Made by a program: the position numbers and the translations under genes. A stretch of 56,037 bases of DNA, from positions 1 through 56,037 of the forward strand of contig NZ_JOIX01000046.1 of assembly GCF_000720175.1 (NCBI RefSeq), in the 5' to 3' direction. The DNA comes from Streptomyces sp. NRRL S-337 (GTDB lineage Bacteria > Actinomycetota > Actinomycetes > Streptomycetales > Streptomycetaceae). The notes below the pieces were generated by a model. That model was not told where the DNA came from. It did not search any database and saw only the letters and a list, made by a program, of their open reading frames with translations. This document shows positions 42,938 through 51,789 of this stretch, in pieces. Positions within the stretch are counted from its first letter, which is position 1, and every line of letters begins with the position of its first letter.

Positions 42938-45570
42938 GTTGCGGTCCTCGGTCCCCTGGAAGGCGACCGCAGCGGCAGAAAGTAGATACGGGTGGTGCCC
43001 TTGCGGTTGTTTCGATCCTCGGTCGCCCAAAGGGGCGGCCGCCAGCAAGCCCGTGACCGCGATGCTCACCGCCACCTTCTGGTTGCGATCCTCGGCCACT
43101 CGGAAGGGTGACCGCCAACATGGCCCGGCCGATTTCGTGCGGCTGCAGCATGCGGTTGCGACCCTCGGTCGCCCCGGAGGGCGACCGGCAACGGCACGGT
43201 GAGCGCCAACCGCCCGCCTTGGGGGGCTCCGCCACGAAAAGCCAAGCGCAAAACGCGTTCGCACGCCTCGCCGTTGCGATCCTCTGTCACATAGAGAGTG
43301 ACCATCAAATCCTTGGCAGCCTTCGACGCCGCGTCGATTGCCACCTCGTTGCGATCCTCGGTCACTCCGAAGGGCGAACGCAAGCGCGATGGGCTGGGTC
43401 ATGGCAGCCGTGGCCGCGGCGTTGCGATCCTCAGCTGTCCCGAGAGGACGACCGCCAGCTCGGTCTCGATGTCGTCGAGAGCGGAGGCCTCGTAGTTGCG
43501 ATTCTGGACCACCCAGAAACGGCCGCCAAGCTGGCTTCGGCGGCCAGGACGTTGTCGAGCTGTCCTTGCGACTCTCGGCCGTCCGGGAGAGCGACCGCCG
43601 ATGGTGCTCGAGCTCCTCCTCAACCCGTAAAGCAGGTTGTGACCCTCGGCCGCTCGAGAGAGCGACCGCCAGTTTGTCGTTCGTGAACGAGCGAATGCAG
43701 CGACGGCAGATGCGATCTACCGTCGCCCCGGAGAGCGACCGACACCGTCGATCTGGCCGACTGGACTGGCAAGCTGACGACGTTGCGATCCTCGTTGACC
43801 TTGAAGAGAGACTGCCGCACTGGGGGTTGGGGGGTGAGTTGGACCGTGGCCTTGTCGCTTCGACACCCCTGGGAGCGATCGTCAGGCGCCACGTCTGCCA
43901 CCACTGCCAGGTCAGTTGGTTCGTTGCGATCCTCGGTCGCTTCCAAGAACGACCGCAGGGGGTCTGTTTCCAGGAGGGCGACCGCGAGGTCCGAGCGATC
44001 ATGACGGAACCCTCGCGTCGGGTTGCGACCCTCGGCCGTACCCGAGGGTGACCGCCAGACCCGTTGAGGAACTCATCACCGATGACTTCCGGTACGTTGC
44101 GATCCACGGCCCCCCGGAGGGCGACCAGCAAGCCCCACTGGGGGCCCAGACCTGATTAGCGTCACGCTGCGATTCTCGGTCGCCCCGGAGGGCAACCGCC
44201 AGAGTAATGAGGGCATTGCCCAGGTCTTCCGCTTGTGTGCCGTTGCGATCCTCGGCCGCCCCGGAGGGCGACCGCAACTGCCGATGGAGCCGCGCCACGA
44301 CTTGTCGTCGAGGTTGCGATCCTCTGTCACCCCGAAGGACAACCGCCACGCGTTCGCGCCGCTGATCACGCCGTACCCGTTGACGTTGAGATCCTAGTCA
44401 GTCCCGGAAGGCGACCGCCACGTCCAAGATGCAGGCTCGGGCGTGGGATCTGGAGACATTGCGATCCTTCGCCGTCATGGAGGACGACCGTCACGCCGAT
44501 GTTCCGCGCCGTCGCGGACAAGCGCCCGGCGTTGCGATTCTCGGTCGCCCCGGAGGGCGACCGCCAGTCTAGCGCCCTGCCTGAGCTGCTGCCCGGTCGG
44601 CAGTTGTAATCCTCGGCCGCCCGGGAGGGCGACCGAGCAGCGACGCGGCCAGAGTCTCGCCCGCTGGTCCTAGCGGTGTTGCAATCCTCGGCTACCTCGG
44701 AGGGCGACCGCCCGCCTCCGCCAGGGTGTGACAGTGGCCGAACTCAGCGTTACGATCCGCGGTCACCCCAAAGAGCGACCGCGAGGCTAGAGATCATCTC
44801 GCCAAAGACACAACCCTTCCAGTTGCGATCCTCGGTCCCCCTGGAGGGCGACCAGTAGCCCGGTGTCCGGAGTACGTGATCCCGACTGATCCGTTGCGAT
44901 CCTAGGCCGCCCTGGAGAGCGGCAGCCAGCAGTCCGGCCGACACCCGCGTTCGTAATGCCGATCATGTTGCGATTCTCGGTCGCCCCGAAGGGCGACCGC
45001 CGACCCTGCGCGCCCGTGCCGCCAACGATGTGTCCGGCGTTGAGACTCTCGGCCGCTTTTGGGACGGCCGAGTTTTCCACAAGTTGCCCGGCGCCGCGTA
45101 CTTCGTGACGTCGATATTGCGATCCTCGGCCACCCCAGGGGGGCGACCGCCATCCCACGGTGACGATGCCGGCGACTGTGCGGGTATCGTCATTGCGATC
45201 CTCGGCTCGCCAGGTTACGACGAACCCGATTGACCCAGGCATCGGATGTCGATTTTCGGTCGTCCCGGAGGCGATCACCACCGGTTGCATGCTGAGCCAG
45301 TGTGGTGAGTTGAACGGGGTTGCGATCCTCGGCCGCCCCGAAGGGCGACCGCTAGAGGTATTGAGCACTCTCCCAGGTCTCATGTGGACGCGCTTGCGAT
45401 CTGCAGCCGTCTTAGGGCGACCGTCAGAACGGGCCTAACGCCGAGTTCGGTCTTCTTGACGGCGTTGCGATCCTCGGTCGCCTTCAAGGGGGCGACCGCC
45501 ACACGCAGATTCTGCCGAATCACCTGCGTGGACAGATGGCGTTGCGATCCTGGGCAGCCCAGAGAGCAAG
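42938..45570 (-). CRISPR. CRISPR array 1 (about 35 diverged repeats)
   Basis: On the + strand a GTTGCGATCCTCGG element followed by a GGTCGCCC/GGGCGACC hairpin recurs about every 73 bp from 42938 to 45570. Read leftwards, the repeat starts with the hairpin and ends GAGGATCGCAAC, with spacers of about 36-40 bp. Nearly every copy differs; some are badly degenerate (near 43851, 45191, 45247, 45392, 45541), and one repeat interval (43155 to 43273) is abnormally long. The cas7-proximal repeat begins within about two bases of the cas7 stop, so there is no separate leader. The array is probably transcribed as the tail of the cas5-cas8c-cas7 message. Confidence 0.93.
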
Positions 45571-45571
45571 T

Positions 45572-46441
45572 TCAGTCGATGAGCTGGGTCAGGGTCACCC
45601 CGGCGGGCACGTTGTCTTCGTCGATGGTGATGCGGTCGGTGTAGTCGTCCCAGGAGCGTGCCTCGCTGTGGCCGAGCGGCTTGATGCGGATCAGGTCAAA
45701 GAGCTTGTGTGCGGGAGCTCGTCCGTAGGCGTCGTCGTGGGAGAAGACGTACAGGCCGCGGATGGCCATTTCGCCGCGGGACGATGCCCTGTCGTGGTCG
45801 AACATCATGGTCAGGGCCTGCCAGTAGGCGGCGAGGTCTTCCGGGGTGACTCCGGCCTTGGCGCCGAGGGCTCCGGAGTAGAAGCCGTGGCCGCGGTAGA
45901 GCCCGTAGGGGACGTAGTGCTTGTTGCCCATCTCGGTGACCTTGCCCTTGGCCAGGTCCTCGGGCTTGTTCGGGGCGACACGGGTGATGCCAGCCTCGAG
46001 CGGCGTGACGGGGTCGATGGAACGGGAGAAGGTGAGCTGCATGGGCCCGCGAGCCCTTCCCGCGTGCTTCTTCTGGTCGCCCACGGACATGACGGCTCCG
46101 AACATGCGCACGTCGTAGAAGTTGTGGATCATCCACTCTTGCGCGGTGGCGGTCTCGCCTTCCTTGGCGCCCCCTTCGATGTAGGCGCGCTGGATCTGCG
46201 GGTTGAGGGCGACGCCCTGTTCGACGTACATCTCGAAGCCGGGCTTGCCCTGGTGGACGAGAGTTATGGTGTTGCGGATCTTGCGCTTGAGGGCGACGTC
46301 AGTGATGAGGCCCTGGCCGGTGATGGGGTCGGTCCGGGGCATGCCGCCGGCGTCGGGGTCACCGTTGGGGTTGCCGTCCTTGACATCGATGAGGAAGACG
46401 TAGTCGTGCTTGCGGGCGGGGTCCAGGTGCGCGTCGGTCAT
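45572..46441 (-). CDS. cas7c: type I-C CRISPR backbone protein Cas7 (Csd2)
   Basis: A 289-aa RAMP-superfamily protein that polymerises along the crRNA in the Cascade complex. Family hallmarks are LIDVKDGNPNGDPDAGGMPR near the N-terminus, QGLITDVALKRKIRNTI, the thumb-region YDVRMFGAVMS, and the later YGLYRGHGFYSG. Length is normal and no frameshift is seen. Third gene of cas5-cas8c-cas7, 57 bp after cas8c, and directly followed by array 1. In usual I-C loci cas4-cas1-cas2 would come next; they are absent. Confidence 0.95.
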   Translation of the reverse strand: MTDAHLDPARKHDYVFLIDVKDGNPNGDPDAGGMPRTDPITGQGLITDVALKRKIRNTITLVHQGKPGFEMYVEQGVALNPQIQRAYIEGGAKEGETATAQEWMIHNFYDVRMFGAVMSVGDQKKHAGRARGPMQLTFSRSIDPVTPLEAGITRVAPNKPEDLAKGKVTEMGNKHYVPYGLYRGHGFYSGALGAKAGVTPEDLAAYWQALTMMFDHDRASSRGEMAIRGLYVFSHDDAYGRAPAHKLFDLIRIKPLGHSEARSWDDYTDRITIDEDNVPAGVTLTQLID

Positions 46442-46498
46442 GGTTGTGGTCGGTGTCCTTCCGTGTCTGTGGCGTCGAGGTGAGCTGGCGATGGGGCG

Positions 46499-46918
46499 TT
46501 ACCAGAGGGTGTTGTCCGATGCGTCGGCGTCCTCGGCGGAGGCTTCGGGGAGGGCGTCCGCTTGCTCTTCTGCGGCGAGTTCCTTGCCGGCCTCTCGTGC
46601 CTTGATGGCTTCTGCTGCAGCGCGTGCGGAGTGGGCTCGCTGGTGGTCGTAGCCGAGGATGAACAGGGCCTGCTGTTGGGTGTTCAGGTGGGCGGGGATG
46701 GTGTCGAGCAGGTCGAAGGCGTCCCGCAGTCTGCTGTCCATGGCCTTGGCCGCGGGTCCACTGGTGCGGGCGATGGTGCGCAAATGCGGTCGTGCTCCGA
46801 TACGGAGGCGGGTGAGGACGGCTCGGGGGGAGACGACCGCGGTGCTCAGGTACTTGTCGGTGATGGTGGTGTTGACCTTGGGCATGGCTTTGCGCTGGAT
46901 CGCTTCGAGCATGGCCAT
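46499..46918 (-). CDS. candidate internal cas11c (small subunit) within cas8c
   Basis: In studied type I-C systems the small subunit Cas11c is translated from an internal start in cas8c. Here an in-frame ATG at 46918 would give 139 residues beginning MAMLEAIQRKAM, close to the expected size. Only a weak purine stretch (GGACGGAT) precedes it. This is an inference from the family, not proven by the sequence. Confidence 0.4.
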   Translation of the reverse strand: MAMLEAIQRKAMPKVNTTITDKYLSTAVVSPRAVLTRLRIGARPHLRTIARTSGPAAKAMDSRLRDAFDLLDTIPAHLNTQQQALFILGYDHQRAHSARAAAEAIKAREAGKELAAEEQADALPEASAEDADASDNTLW

Positions 46919-48325
46919 GATCCGTCCGCACACGTAGCCGGGCTCGGTCGACTGGGGATTCAGCTGGGGCACACAGAGCTCCTTGTGGCGAGTGGTCGTA
47001 CGGATCAGGGCGAGGCGCAGCAGGGCGAGGCGGGGTCGGTCGAGGTGGTGGTCGGCGCGGATGCGCTGCAGGAGGACCGGCAGGAGATGGGCCGGTGGGG
47101 CGGCGCCGTGGAGTGCGGCTTTGGTGAGGTCGGCCTGGAGGTGCTTGGGGACGGTGGTGTCGACGTATTTGTTCTTGCGCTTGTCCCAGTGGGCGCAGGC
47201 GAGGGCGAGTCGCCAGACCGGCCAATAGGTGTAGGTGTTGTTCCAGCCGTCCCAGGTCTGTTGATCGGCGAACCAGGTCCCGAGTCTCCGTTTCAGTTCG
47301 GGGACGGGGACGGTGATCCAGTCGGCGACGATGACCCTGTTGGTGTTCACGCGCAGGGTGAGGGCGTGGAAGGCGTCCTCGTCGAGGACAACGAGTGCGT
47401 CTCGTCCCCGCCGGGGGTGGCGGATTCCGGCGATGAGCTGGGCTACCTCCTCGGGCTGGGGGTCGCGCAGAGTCCACATGGCTGTGTCGGTGTCGGGGTC
47501 ACGGGTCCACCAGACGATGGCGGAGTCGTCGGCGAAGGCGCGGTGTTCGGGGTCGGCGAGCAGTGTGTTCAGGGCGGTGGCGGATTTGGTGCCGCAGTCG
47601 ACGCAGATGGGGGTGGCACCGAGTTGCTTGGTGCCAGCCCGGAAGTGGGCGGGTTGGTTGAGGCAGACCAGCTGGGTGTTCATCCCGGAGTTGGGGATGC
47701 CCTTGATGGGAACCGGGAGCGTGGACAGCAAGGGCATAACGTGTCCGCACACGAGGCAGAGTCCCTGGTTCGCCTTGCCCGTCTTCCCGCTCTTCGCCTT
47801 CTTGACCTTGTGGGCCCACCAGCTCTTGGCTTCCGGTAGGTCGTGGGCCCACTCGCCGTCCACGCTGATGGCGACGAGGTGGTCCTTGTCCATCTCCAGC
47901 GGCCAGGCGGTCGGAGCGTGGCTGCTCAGCCATGCGGCCACCGCCTGCGCCTGGGGAAGGTGGGGGTGGTCGTTGCACCAGGACGTGACCAGTGCACGGT
48001 AGGCGGCGTGCCGGGTCCTCGCCTTGGTGACGTCGGCAGAGTTGGCCGAGAGGACCTTCTCCCCGTCCGGCCTTTTGACCAGGCCGGGATGGGCAAGCGC
48101 GAACTGCGCGGTGTCAGCAAACAGGATTGGTGCCGGCTTGGACCCGGAGCGTCCCGTGTACGGGGTGGTGATCTTCCGTTGTTCCTGACGGAGGTCGATG
48201 ACCAGCGGTTCCGCGTTCTCTGTGCTGGATAGATCAATCTGCCACATGACCCGGCGCGTGAGGTAGTACTCAGGAGTGTCGCCCTGTCGGATGTCGGCTT
48301 GCCGGACGAGGCTCTGCATCAACAC
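46499..48325 (-). CDS. cas8c: type I-C large subunit Cas8c (Csd1)
   Basis: A 608-aa protein for PAM recognition and target binding in I-C Cascade. Two Cys pairs (CLVCGHV and ICVDCGT, ~70 residues apart) could form a zinc site. The C-terminal part with YVCGRIMAMLEAIQRKAM, VNTTITDKYLSTAVVSP and QQALFILGYDHQRAH is the conserved Csd1 tail. GTG at 48325 lies one base after the cas5 stop with GGAGGTGG upstream. Appears intact. Confidence 0.93.
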   Translation of the reverse strand: MLMQSLVRQADIRQGDTPEYYLTRRVMWQIDLSSTENAEPLVIDLRQEQRKITTPYTGRSGSKPAPILFADTAQFALAHPGLVKRPDGEKVLSANSADVTKARTRHAAYRALVTSWCNDHPHLPQAQAVAAWLSSHAPTAWPLEMDKDHLVAISVDGEWAHDLPEAKSWWAHKVKKAKSGKTGKANQGLCLVCGHVMPLLSTLPVPIKGIPNSGMNTQLVCLNQPAHFRAGTKQLGATPICVDCGTKSATALNTLLADPEHRAFADDSAIVWWTRDPDTDTAMWTLRDPQPEEVAQLIAGIRHPRRGRDALVVLDEDAFHALTLRVNTNRVIVADWITVPVPELKRRLGTWFADQQTWDGWNNTYTYWPVWRLALACAHWDKRKNKYVDTTVPKHLQADLTKAALHGAAPPAHLLPVLLQRIRADHHLDRPRLALLRLALIRTTTRHKELCVPQLNPQSTEPGYVCGRIMAMLEAIQRKAMPKVNTTITDKYLSTAVVSPRAVLTRLRIGARPHLRTIARTSGPAAKAMDSRLRDAFDLLDTIPAHLNTQQQALFILGYDHQRAHSARAAAEAIKAREAGKELAAEEQADALPEASAEDADASDNTLW

Positions 48326-48326
48326 G

Positions 48327-49097
48327 TCAGGCCACCTCCTCCGCGGAGGCTCGTCCCTCGGCTCCGGGCGTGGCACTGACCTCGGCGGGGGTGAGCGGGC
48401 GGTCGGGCACGTGAAGAACGCCGTGCTCGAGGTTGGCCCGGAACCAGTGGTAGCGCTCTTTGCCCTTCGGGAGGTACTCGATGTGGTGGAGCATCAGCCC
48501 GAGCTCGTCGATGGGCGGAATGCCTGCCTGGTCGGCGGCGGTGACCACGCCGGCCCCCTCCGCCGATCCGCGAGGCCCGAAGAAGGCTGCGAACTCGCGG
48601 CAGCCGAAATGAGGCTGCTCGTAGCAGGCACCACGTGCGAGCCGTCGGTCGAACTGGTCGCGGTACTTCGGCAGGGGGGCGGTGCACCGGTCGGTGGCGC
48701 GGATCGTCGCGTGGATTCGGTAGGCGACGTCGCTCAGGGCGACGGTGACCCGCTGGCCGCGGTCTTCGGCGACGTCGTAGCGGTAGCCGTTGTTGGCCCG
48801 CAGGCTCTCGTAGGCGTTCTTGGTGATGATCGAGTTGTTGACCTCGTTGCGCCGGAAGCGGGTCCACCTCACCGGCTTGAGCTGCTCGATCCGCTCGACC
48901 CAGTAGGTCATCTCCGGCTTCCAGAAGATGGCCTCCAGCAGCCCCCTCGCCGCGGAGGGGGTCATGGTCGGATACGAGACCCGCTCTACCTTGAGCTCCG
49001 GACGCGTGAAGCAGGCCAACGGTCCCCACGCCTCCACCTCAACGCGTAGCGGCCGGTCCGCGCGCTCACCGCGCCGCCGGGTCTGCTCTCTGGTCAT
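48327..49097 (-). CDS. cas5c: type I-C crRNA-processing endonuclease Cas5 (Cas5c/Cas5d)
   Basis: A 256-aa RAMP protein that in type I-C both cuts pre-crRNA and caps the crRNA 5' handle. Features: RVEVEAWGPLACFTRPELKV, the conserved SYPTMTPSAARGLLEAIFWKP (its Tyr42 matches the catalytic Tyr of the Bacillus halodurans enzyme), and ACYEQPHFGCREFAAFF. The Lys-His catalytic pair cannot be placed with certainty. ATG 49097 is chosen because GGAGGGGGAAG lies just upstream and contains the alternative ATG at 49115. Confidence 0.93.
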   Translation of the reverse strand: MTREQTRRRGERADRPLRVEVEAWGPLACFTRPELKVERVSYPTMTPSAARGLLEAIFWKPEMTYWVERIEQLKPVRWTRFRRNEVNNSIITKNAYESLRANNGYRYDVAEDRGQRVTVALSDVAYRIHATIRATDRCTAPLPKYRDQFDRRLARGACYEQPHFGCREFAAFFGPRGSAEGAGVVTAADQAGIPPIDELGLMLHHIEYLPKGKERYHWFRANLEHGVLHVPDRPLTPAEVSATPGAEGRASAEEVA

Positions 49098-49355
49098 ACA
49101 AACTTCCCCCTCCATATGCGGCTCGGCCGGTTGTCAGTGGTGCCCGTTACCGTCACGACACTGGCGATCGACCCGGATTTCCTGCAGCCACCCAAACGTT
49201 GCGATGGCCTCGGGTCGGCAGCTGACCGATCCGCGACCCATGTGTCCCAGGGTGGCCCGGTAACGAAATGTGGTGGTCTGGTGGATTCTCAGCGCATAAG
49301 TGATGAGATGTCAAACGGCCTTGCGGACAAGGCAGTTGATCCAGTAGGTGACTCA
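49098..49355. promoter_or_regulatory. divergent cas5 / cas3 promoter region
   Basis: A 258-bp region between the leftward cas5-cas8c-cas7 operon and rightward cas3 must hold both promoters. No clear -35/-10 pair was fixed. It contains a repeat-like element (49198-49229). An alternative cas3 start (ATG 49308) would shorten it. Confidence 0.6.
49198..49229 (-). repeat. solitary CRISPR-repeat-like element
   Basis: Read leftwards it contains GGTC-AGCTGCC-GACC, then CGAGG, then ATCGCAAC, in the order and spacing of the array repeat (GGTC stem, GACC stem, GAGG, ATCGCAAC). The last eight bases are identical to the repeat 3' end. It lacks the inner part of the hairpin. Orientation matches array 1. 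It could be an array relic, a regulatory pseudo-repeat or chance. Confidence 0.5.
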
Positions 49356-51659
49356 ATGTCAGTCCCGGAAGGCAGACTCGTGGCCCACTCGCCGGGCCGC
49401 CAAGGGGCCTGGCACTGGTACGAAGACCACGCCCGCGGTACGGGCGAGCTGGCCCGTAGGTTCGCAGAGCCGTGGGGAGGCGGTGACATCGCCTACCGGC
49501 TTGGACGCGACCACGACACGGGCAAAGGGGCCTGTGCGTGGCAGGAAGGGCTGATCGAGGAGGCCGCCACCGGCCGCAAGATCAGACGGCCCTCGCACAA
49601 CGACGCCGGGGCCCTCCTGTTCGCCCGGGCGACCGAACCTTTCCCTGCTCTGCTGCCCTGCGCCGGTGTGATCGAAGGTCACCACACCGGTCTGTCCGCG
49701 TGGTCAGAAGTCAGGCTCCGGTTGAAGGCTCTGATGGCCGACTCCAGCGAGGTGGACGAAGCGATCCACCGAGTCGCCGCGGTCATGCCGGAAATCCTGG
49801 ACGGCTCATGCCCGGCCGCCCCGGACTGGCTCGACCCACGTGACAAGATCGCTGTGGAGATGCTGGTCCGCATGACTTACTCGGCCGTGGTCGATGCCGA
49901 CCGTCTCGACACCGCCGCCCATTTCAGGCCCGGCGCGCACATCCGGCCGCATTTCGGCATGGCGGAACTGTGGGAGCGGTACGAGACCCGCCGCCAGGAG
50001 GCCCTCGCCGAACGCCAGCGCTCCAAGGGCGCCTCCTGGCTGGACAAGCTCCGCGAGAACCTCTACCAGGAGGCACTCGAAGCCGCCGTCGGCAAGCCGG
50101 GCGTGTACCGGCTGCACCTTCCGACCGGCGCCGGAAAGACGTTCACCGGCGGAGGCTTCGCCCTCCGCCACGCCTCCCTGCACGGACTGCGGCGTGTCAT
50201 CGTTGCGGTCCCTTTCATCTCGATCACCGAGCAGAACGCAGCGGAGTACCGAAGCCTCCTGGACCCGGAGCAAGGACCGCCGGTGGTGCTGGAACACCAC
50301 TCAGCCGTGAACGTCGAAGCACAGCAGCAACGCGCGCCGCAGTCCGCCCGCCCCTCGACGAACGTGCGCCACGGCCCGAAAGGGGGCCGGCCCAACTTGT
50401 GGACGAAACTGGCCACCGAGAACTGGGACGCACCCTTCATCGTCACTACCACTGTCCGCCTGATCGAAACGATCTTCGGAAGCACCCCCTGGGCGACCCG
50501 CCGACTCCACCGGCTCGCCAACTCCGTGATCGTCCTCGACGAGGTCCAGGCTCTCCCTGACAGGCTCCTGACCCCGATCCTCTCGGGCCTGCGGGAACTC
50601 GTGGAGCACTACGGCGTGACCCTCGTACTCTCATCGGCGACCCAGCCAGAACTCGCCGCACTGAACCCCTGGCGCGCCGGTCTCGCTCAACGTGACGTCG
50701 TCGCTGACCCCGCACCCCTCTTCAAGCAGCTGCGCCGCGTCAGATACGAGTGGCGGACCGGCCCGGAAGTGACCCTCGCAAGCATCGCCGCCGAGGCGGC
50801 CGATCACGACCAAGCCCTCGTCGTGGTCAACGGGACCAAGGACGCCAGTCAGGTGCATCGCATCTGGCTCGGCACGAACTGCGACGAGGACCCAGGCGTC
50901 CTGCACCTGTCGACCCGCATGACCGGCGGCCATCGCCGAGAATCCATCCAAGTGACAAAGCAACGCCTGGAGCAGGGCCTGGACATCCTCCTCGTGTCCA
51001 CCTCGCTCATCGAAGCCGGCGTCAACCTTGACTTCCCCCGCGGATACCGCGCCAGATCAACACCGGAGTCCGAACAGCAGGCCGCCGGACGGGTCAATCG
51101 GGAGGGCAAGCGCCCCGCGAAGGACAGCGTCATGACCATCTTCGATCCCCGGGACGGCCTCAACCCGGAGATGGTCTACAACACGTGTGCCATCGCTGCG
51201 GCGTCCCGCCGCTTCGGCGACGGGCTGGCCGATCCCGACGATCTGGACGTCCTCCGCTCGTACTACCAGCACCGCTACCGCCTCCAGACAGGACAACACT
51301 CCAAGGACCCCAACGGAGCCACCGGAGAAGTCATCGAAGCGCTGCGAGCAAAGTTGCACTACCCGGAGGTCGCGCTCAGGATGCGGATCATCGACAACGA
51401 ACACTCCGTGGCCGTGGTCGTCATCCGCCCCCAGCTCGAAGAAGAAACCCGACAGGCCGCCCAGAAGGGAGTCGACCAGCTCCGCCGCGGCCTGCCAACG
51501 CCGGTGACCTACCGCACCCTGCAGGAGCACATGGCATCCATCCCAGAGCGGGAACTGGAGCTGGCGATCAACGCCGGCTACGCCATCGAAGTCGCCGGTG
51601 ACCTGCACCAGTGGGTCGGCCCCTACCACCCCCAACGAGGCATCGAACCCCCTGCATGA
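49356..51659 (+). CDS. cas3: type I CRISPR nuclease-helicase Cas3
   Basis: A 767-aa protein. The N-terminal HD nuclease has His53-Asp54 in RDHDTGK, His109-His110 in EGHHTGL and Asp180 in SAVVDADRLD. The helicase has Walker A PTGAGKT (256-262), DEVQ box (395-398), SSAT (426-429) and a motif VI QQAAGRVNREG. All key residues appear present, so degradation of targets should work. The ATG at 49356 has AGGTGA close by; ATG 49308 is a possible longer start. It is inverted relative to the usual cas3-cas5-cas8c-cas7 order and is followed by array 2. Confidence 0.94.
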   Translation: MSVPEGRLVAHSPGRQGAWHWYEDHARGTGELARRFAEPWGGGDIAYRLGRDHDTGKGACAWQEGLIEEAATGRKIRRPSHNDAGALLFARATEPFPALLPCAGVIEGHHTGLSAWSEVRLRLKALMADSSEVDEAIHRVAAVMPEILDGSCPAAPDWLDPRDKIAVEMLVRMTYSAVVDADRLDTAAHFRPGAHIRPHFGMAELWERYETRRQEALAERQRSKGASWLDKLRENLYQEALEAAVGKPGVYRLHLPTGAGKTFTGGGFALRHASLHGLRRVIVAVPFISITEQNAAEYRSLLDPEQGPPVVLEHHSAVNVEAQQQRAPQSARPSTNVRHGPKGGRPNLWTKLATENWDAPFIVTTTVRLIETIFGSTPWATRRLHRLANSVIVLDEVQALPDRLLTPILSGLRELVEHYGVTLVLSSATQPELAALNPWRAGLAQRDVVADPAPLFKQLRRVRYEWRTGPEVTLASIAAEAADHDQALVVVNGTKDASQVHRIWLGTNCDEDPGVLHLSTRMTGGHRRESIQVTKQRLEQGLDILLVSTSLIEAGVNLDFPRGYRARSTPESEQQAAGRVNREGKRPAKDSVMTIFDPRDGLNPEMVYNTCAIAAASRRFGDGLADPDDLDVLRSYYQHRYRLQTGQHSKDPNGATGEVIEALRAKLHYPEVALRMRIIDNEHSVAVVVIRPQLEEETRQAAQKGVDQLRRGLPTPVTYRTLQEHMASIPERELELAINAGYAIEVAGDLHQWVGPYHPQRGIEPPA

Positions 51660-51789
51660 CCATTCAGACCACCGAGCAACGCCGCACCAGTACGCTGGCG
51701 GAACTGGAACCGCCAGCCGGCTGCCGAAGTGTGGCGATCAGCTTGCAGCAGTGAAAATTCGAGTGCTTGGAAAACCAAACCCGTCGCGG
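51660..51789 (+). other. possible leader of CRISPR array 2
   Basis: The 130 bp between cas3 and the first array-2 repeat end in an AT-richer run (TGAAAATTCGAGTGCTTGG then AAAACCAAACCC), as expected for a leader. It is gene-free. Confidence 0.45.

Noticed and set aside
42938..45570. Array 1 as a simple minisatellite or REP-type repeat
   Set aside because: Unit spacing, unique ~36-40-bp spacers, hairpin plus fixed 3' motif and adjacency to cas7 all fit a CRISPR array.
48327..49097. Cas5 catalytic change (Lys144-Tyr145 replacing a Lys-His pair)
   Set aside because: The position of the Lys-His pair of the reference enzyme could not be aligned by eye with confidence; Tyr42 is present, so loss of activity is not claimed.
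49116..49355. Longer cas3 starting at 49116
   Set aside because: The extra ~80 codons do not resemble Cas3 and cover the divergent promoter; the HD domain fits a start at 49356.
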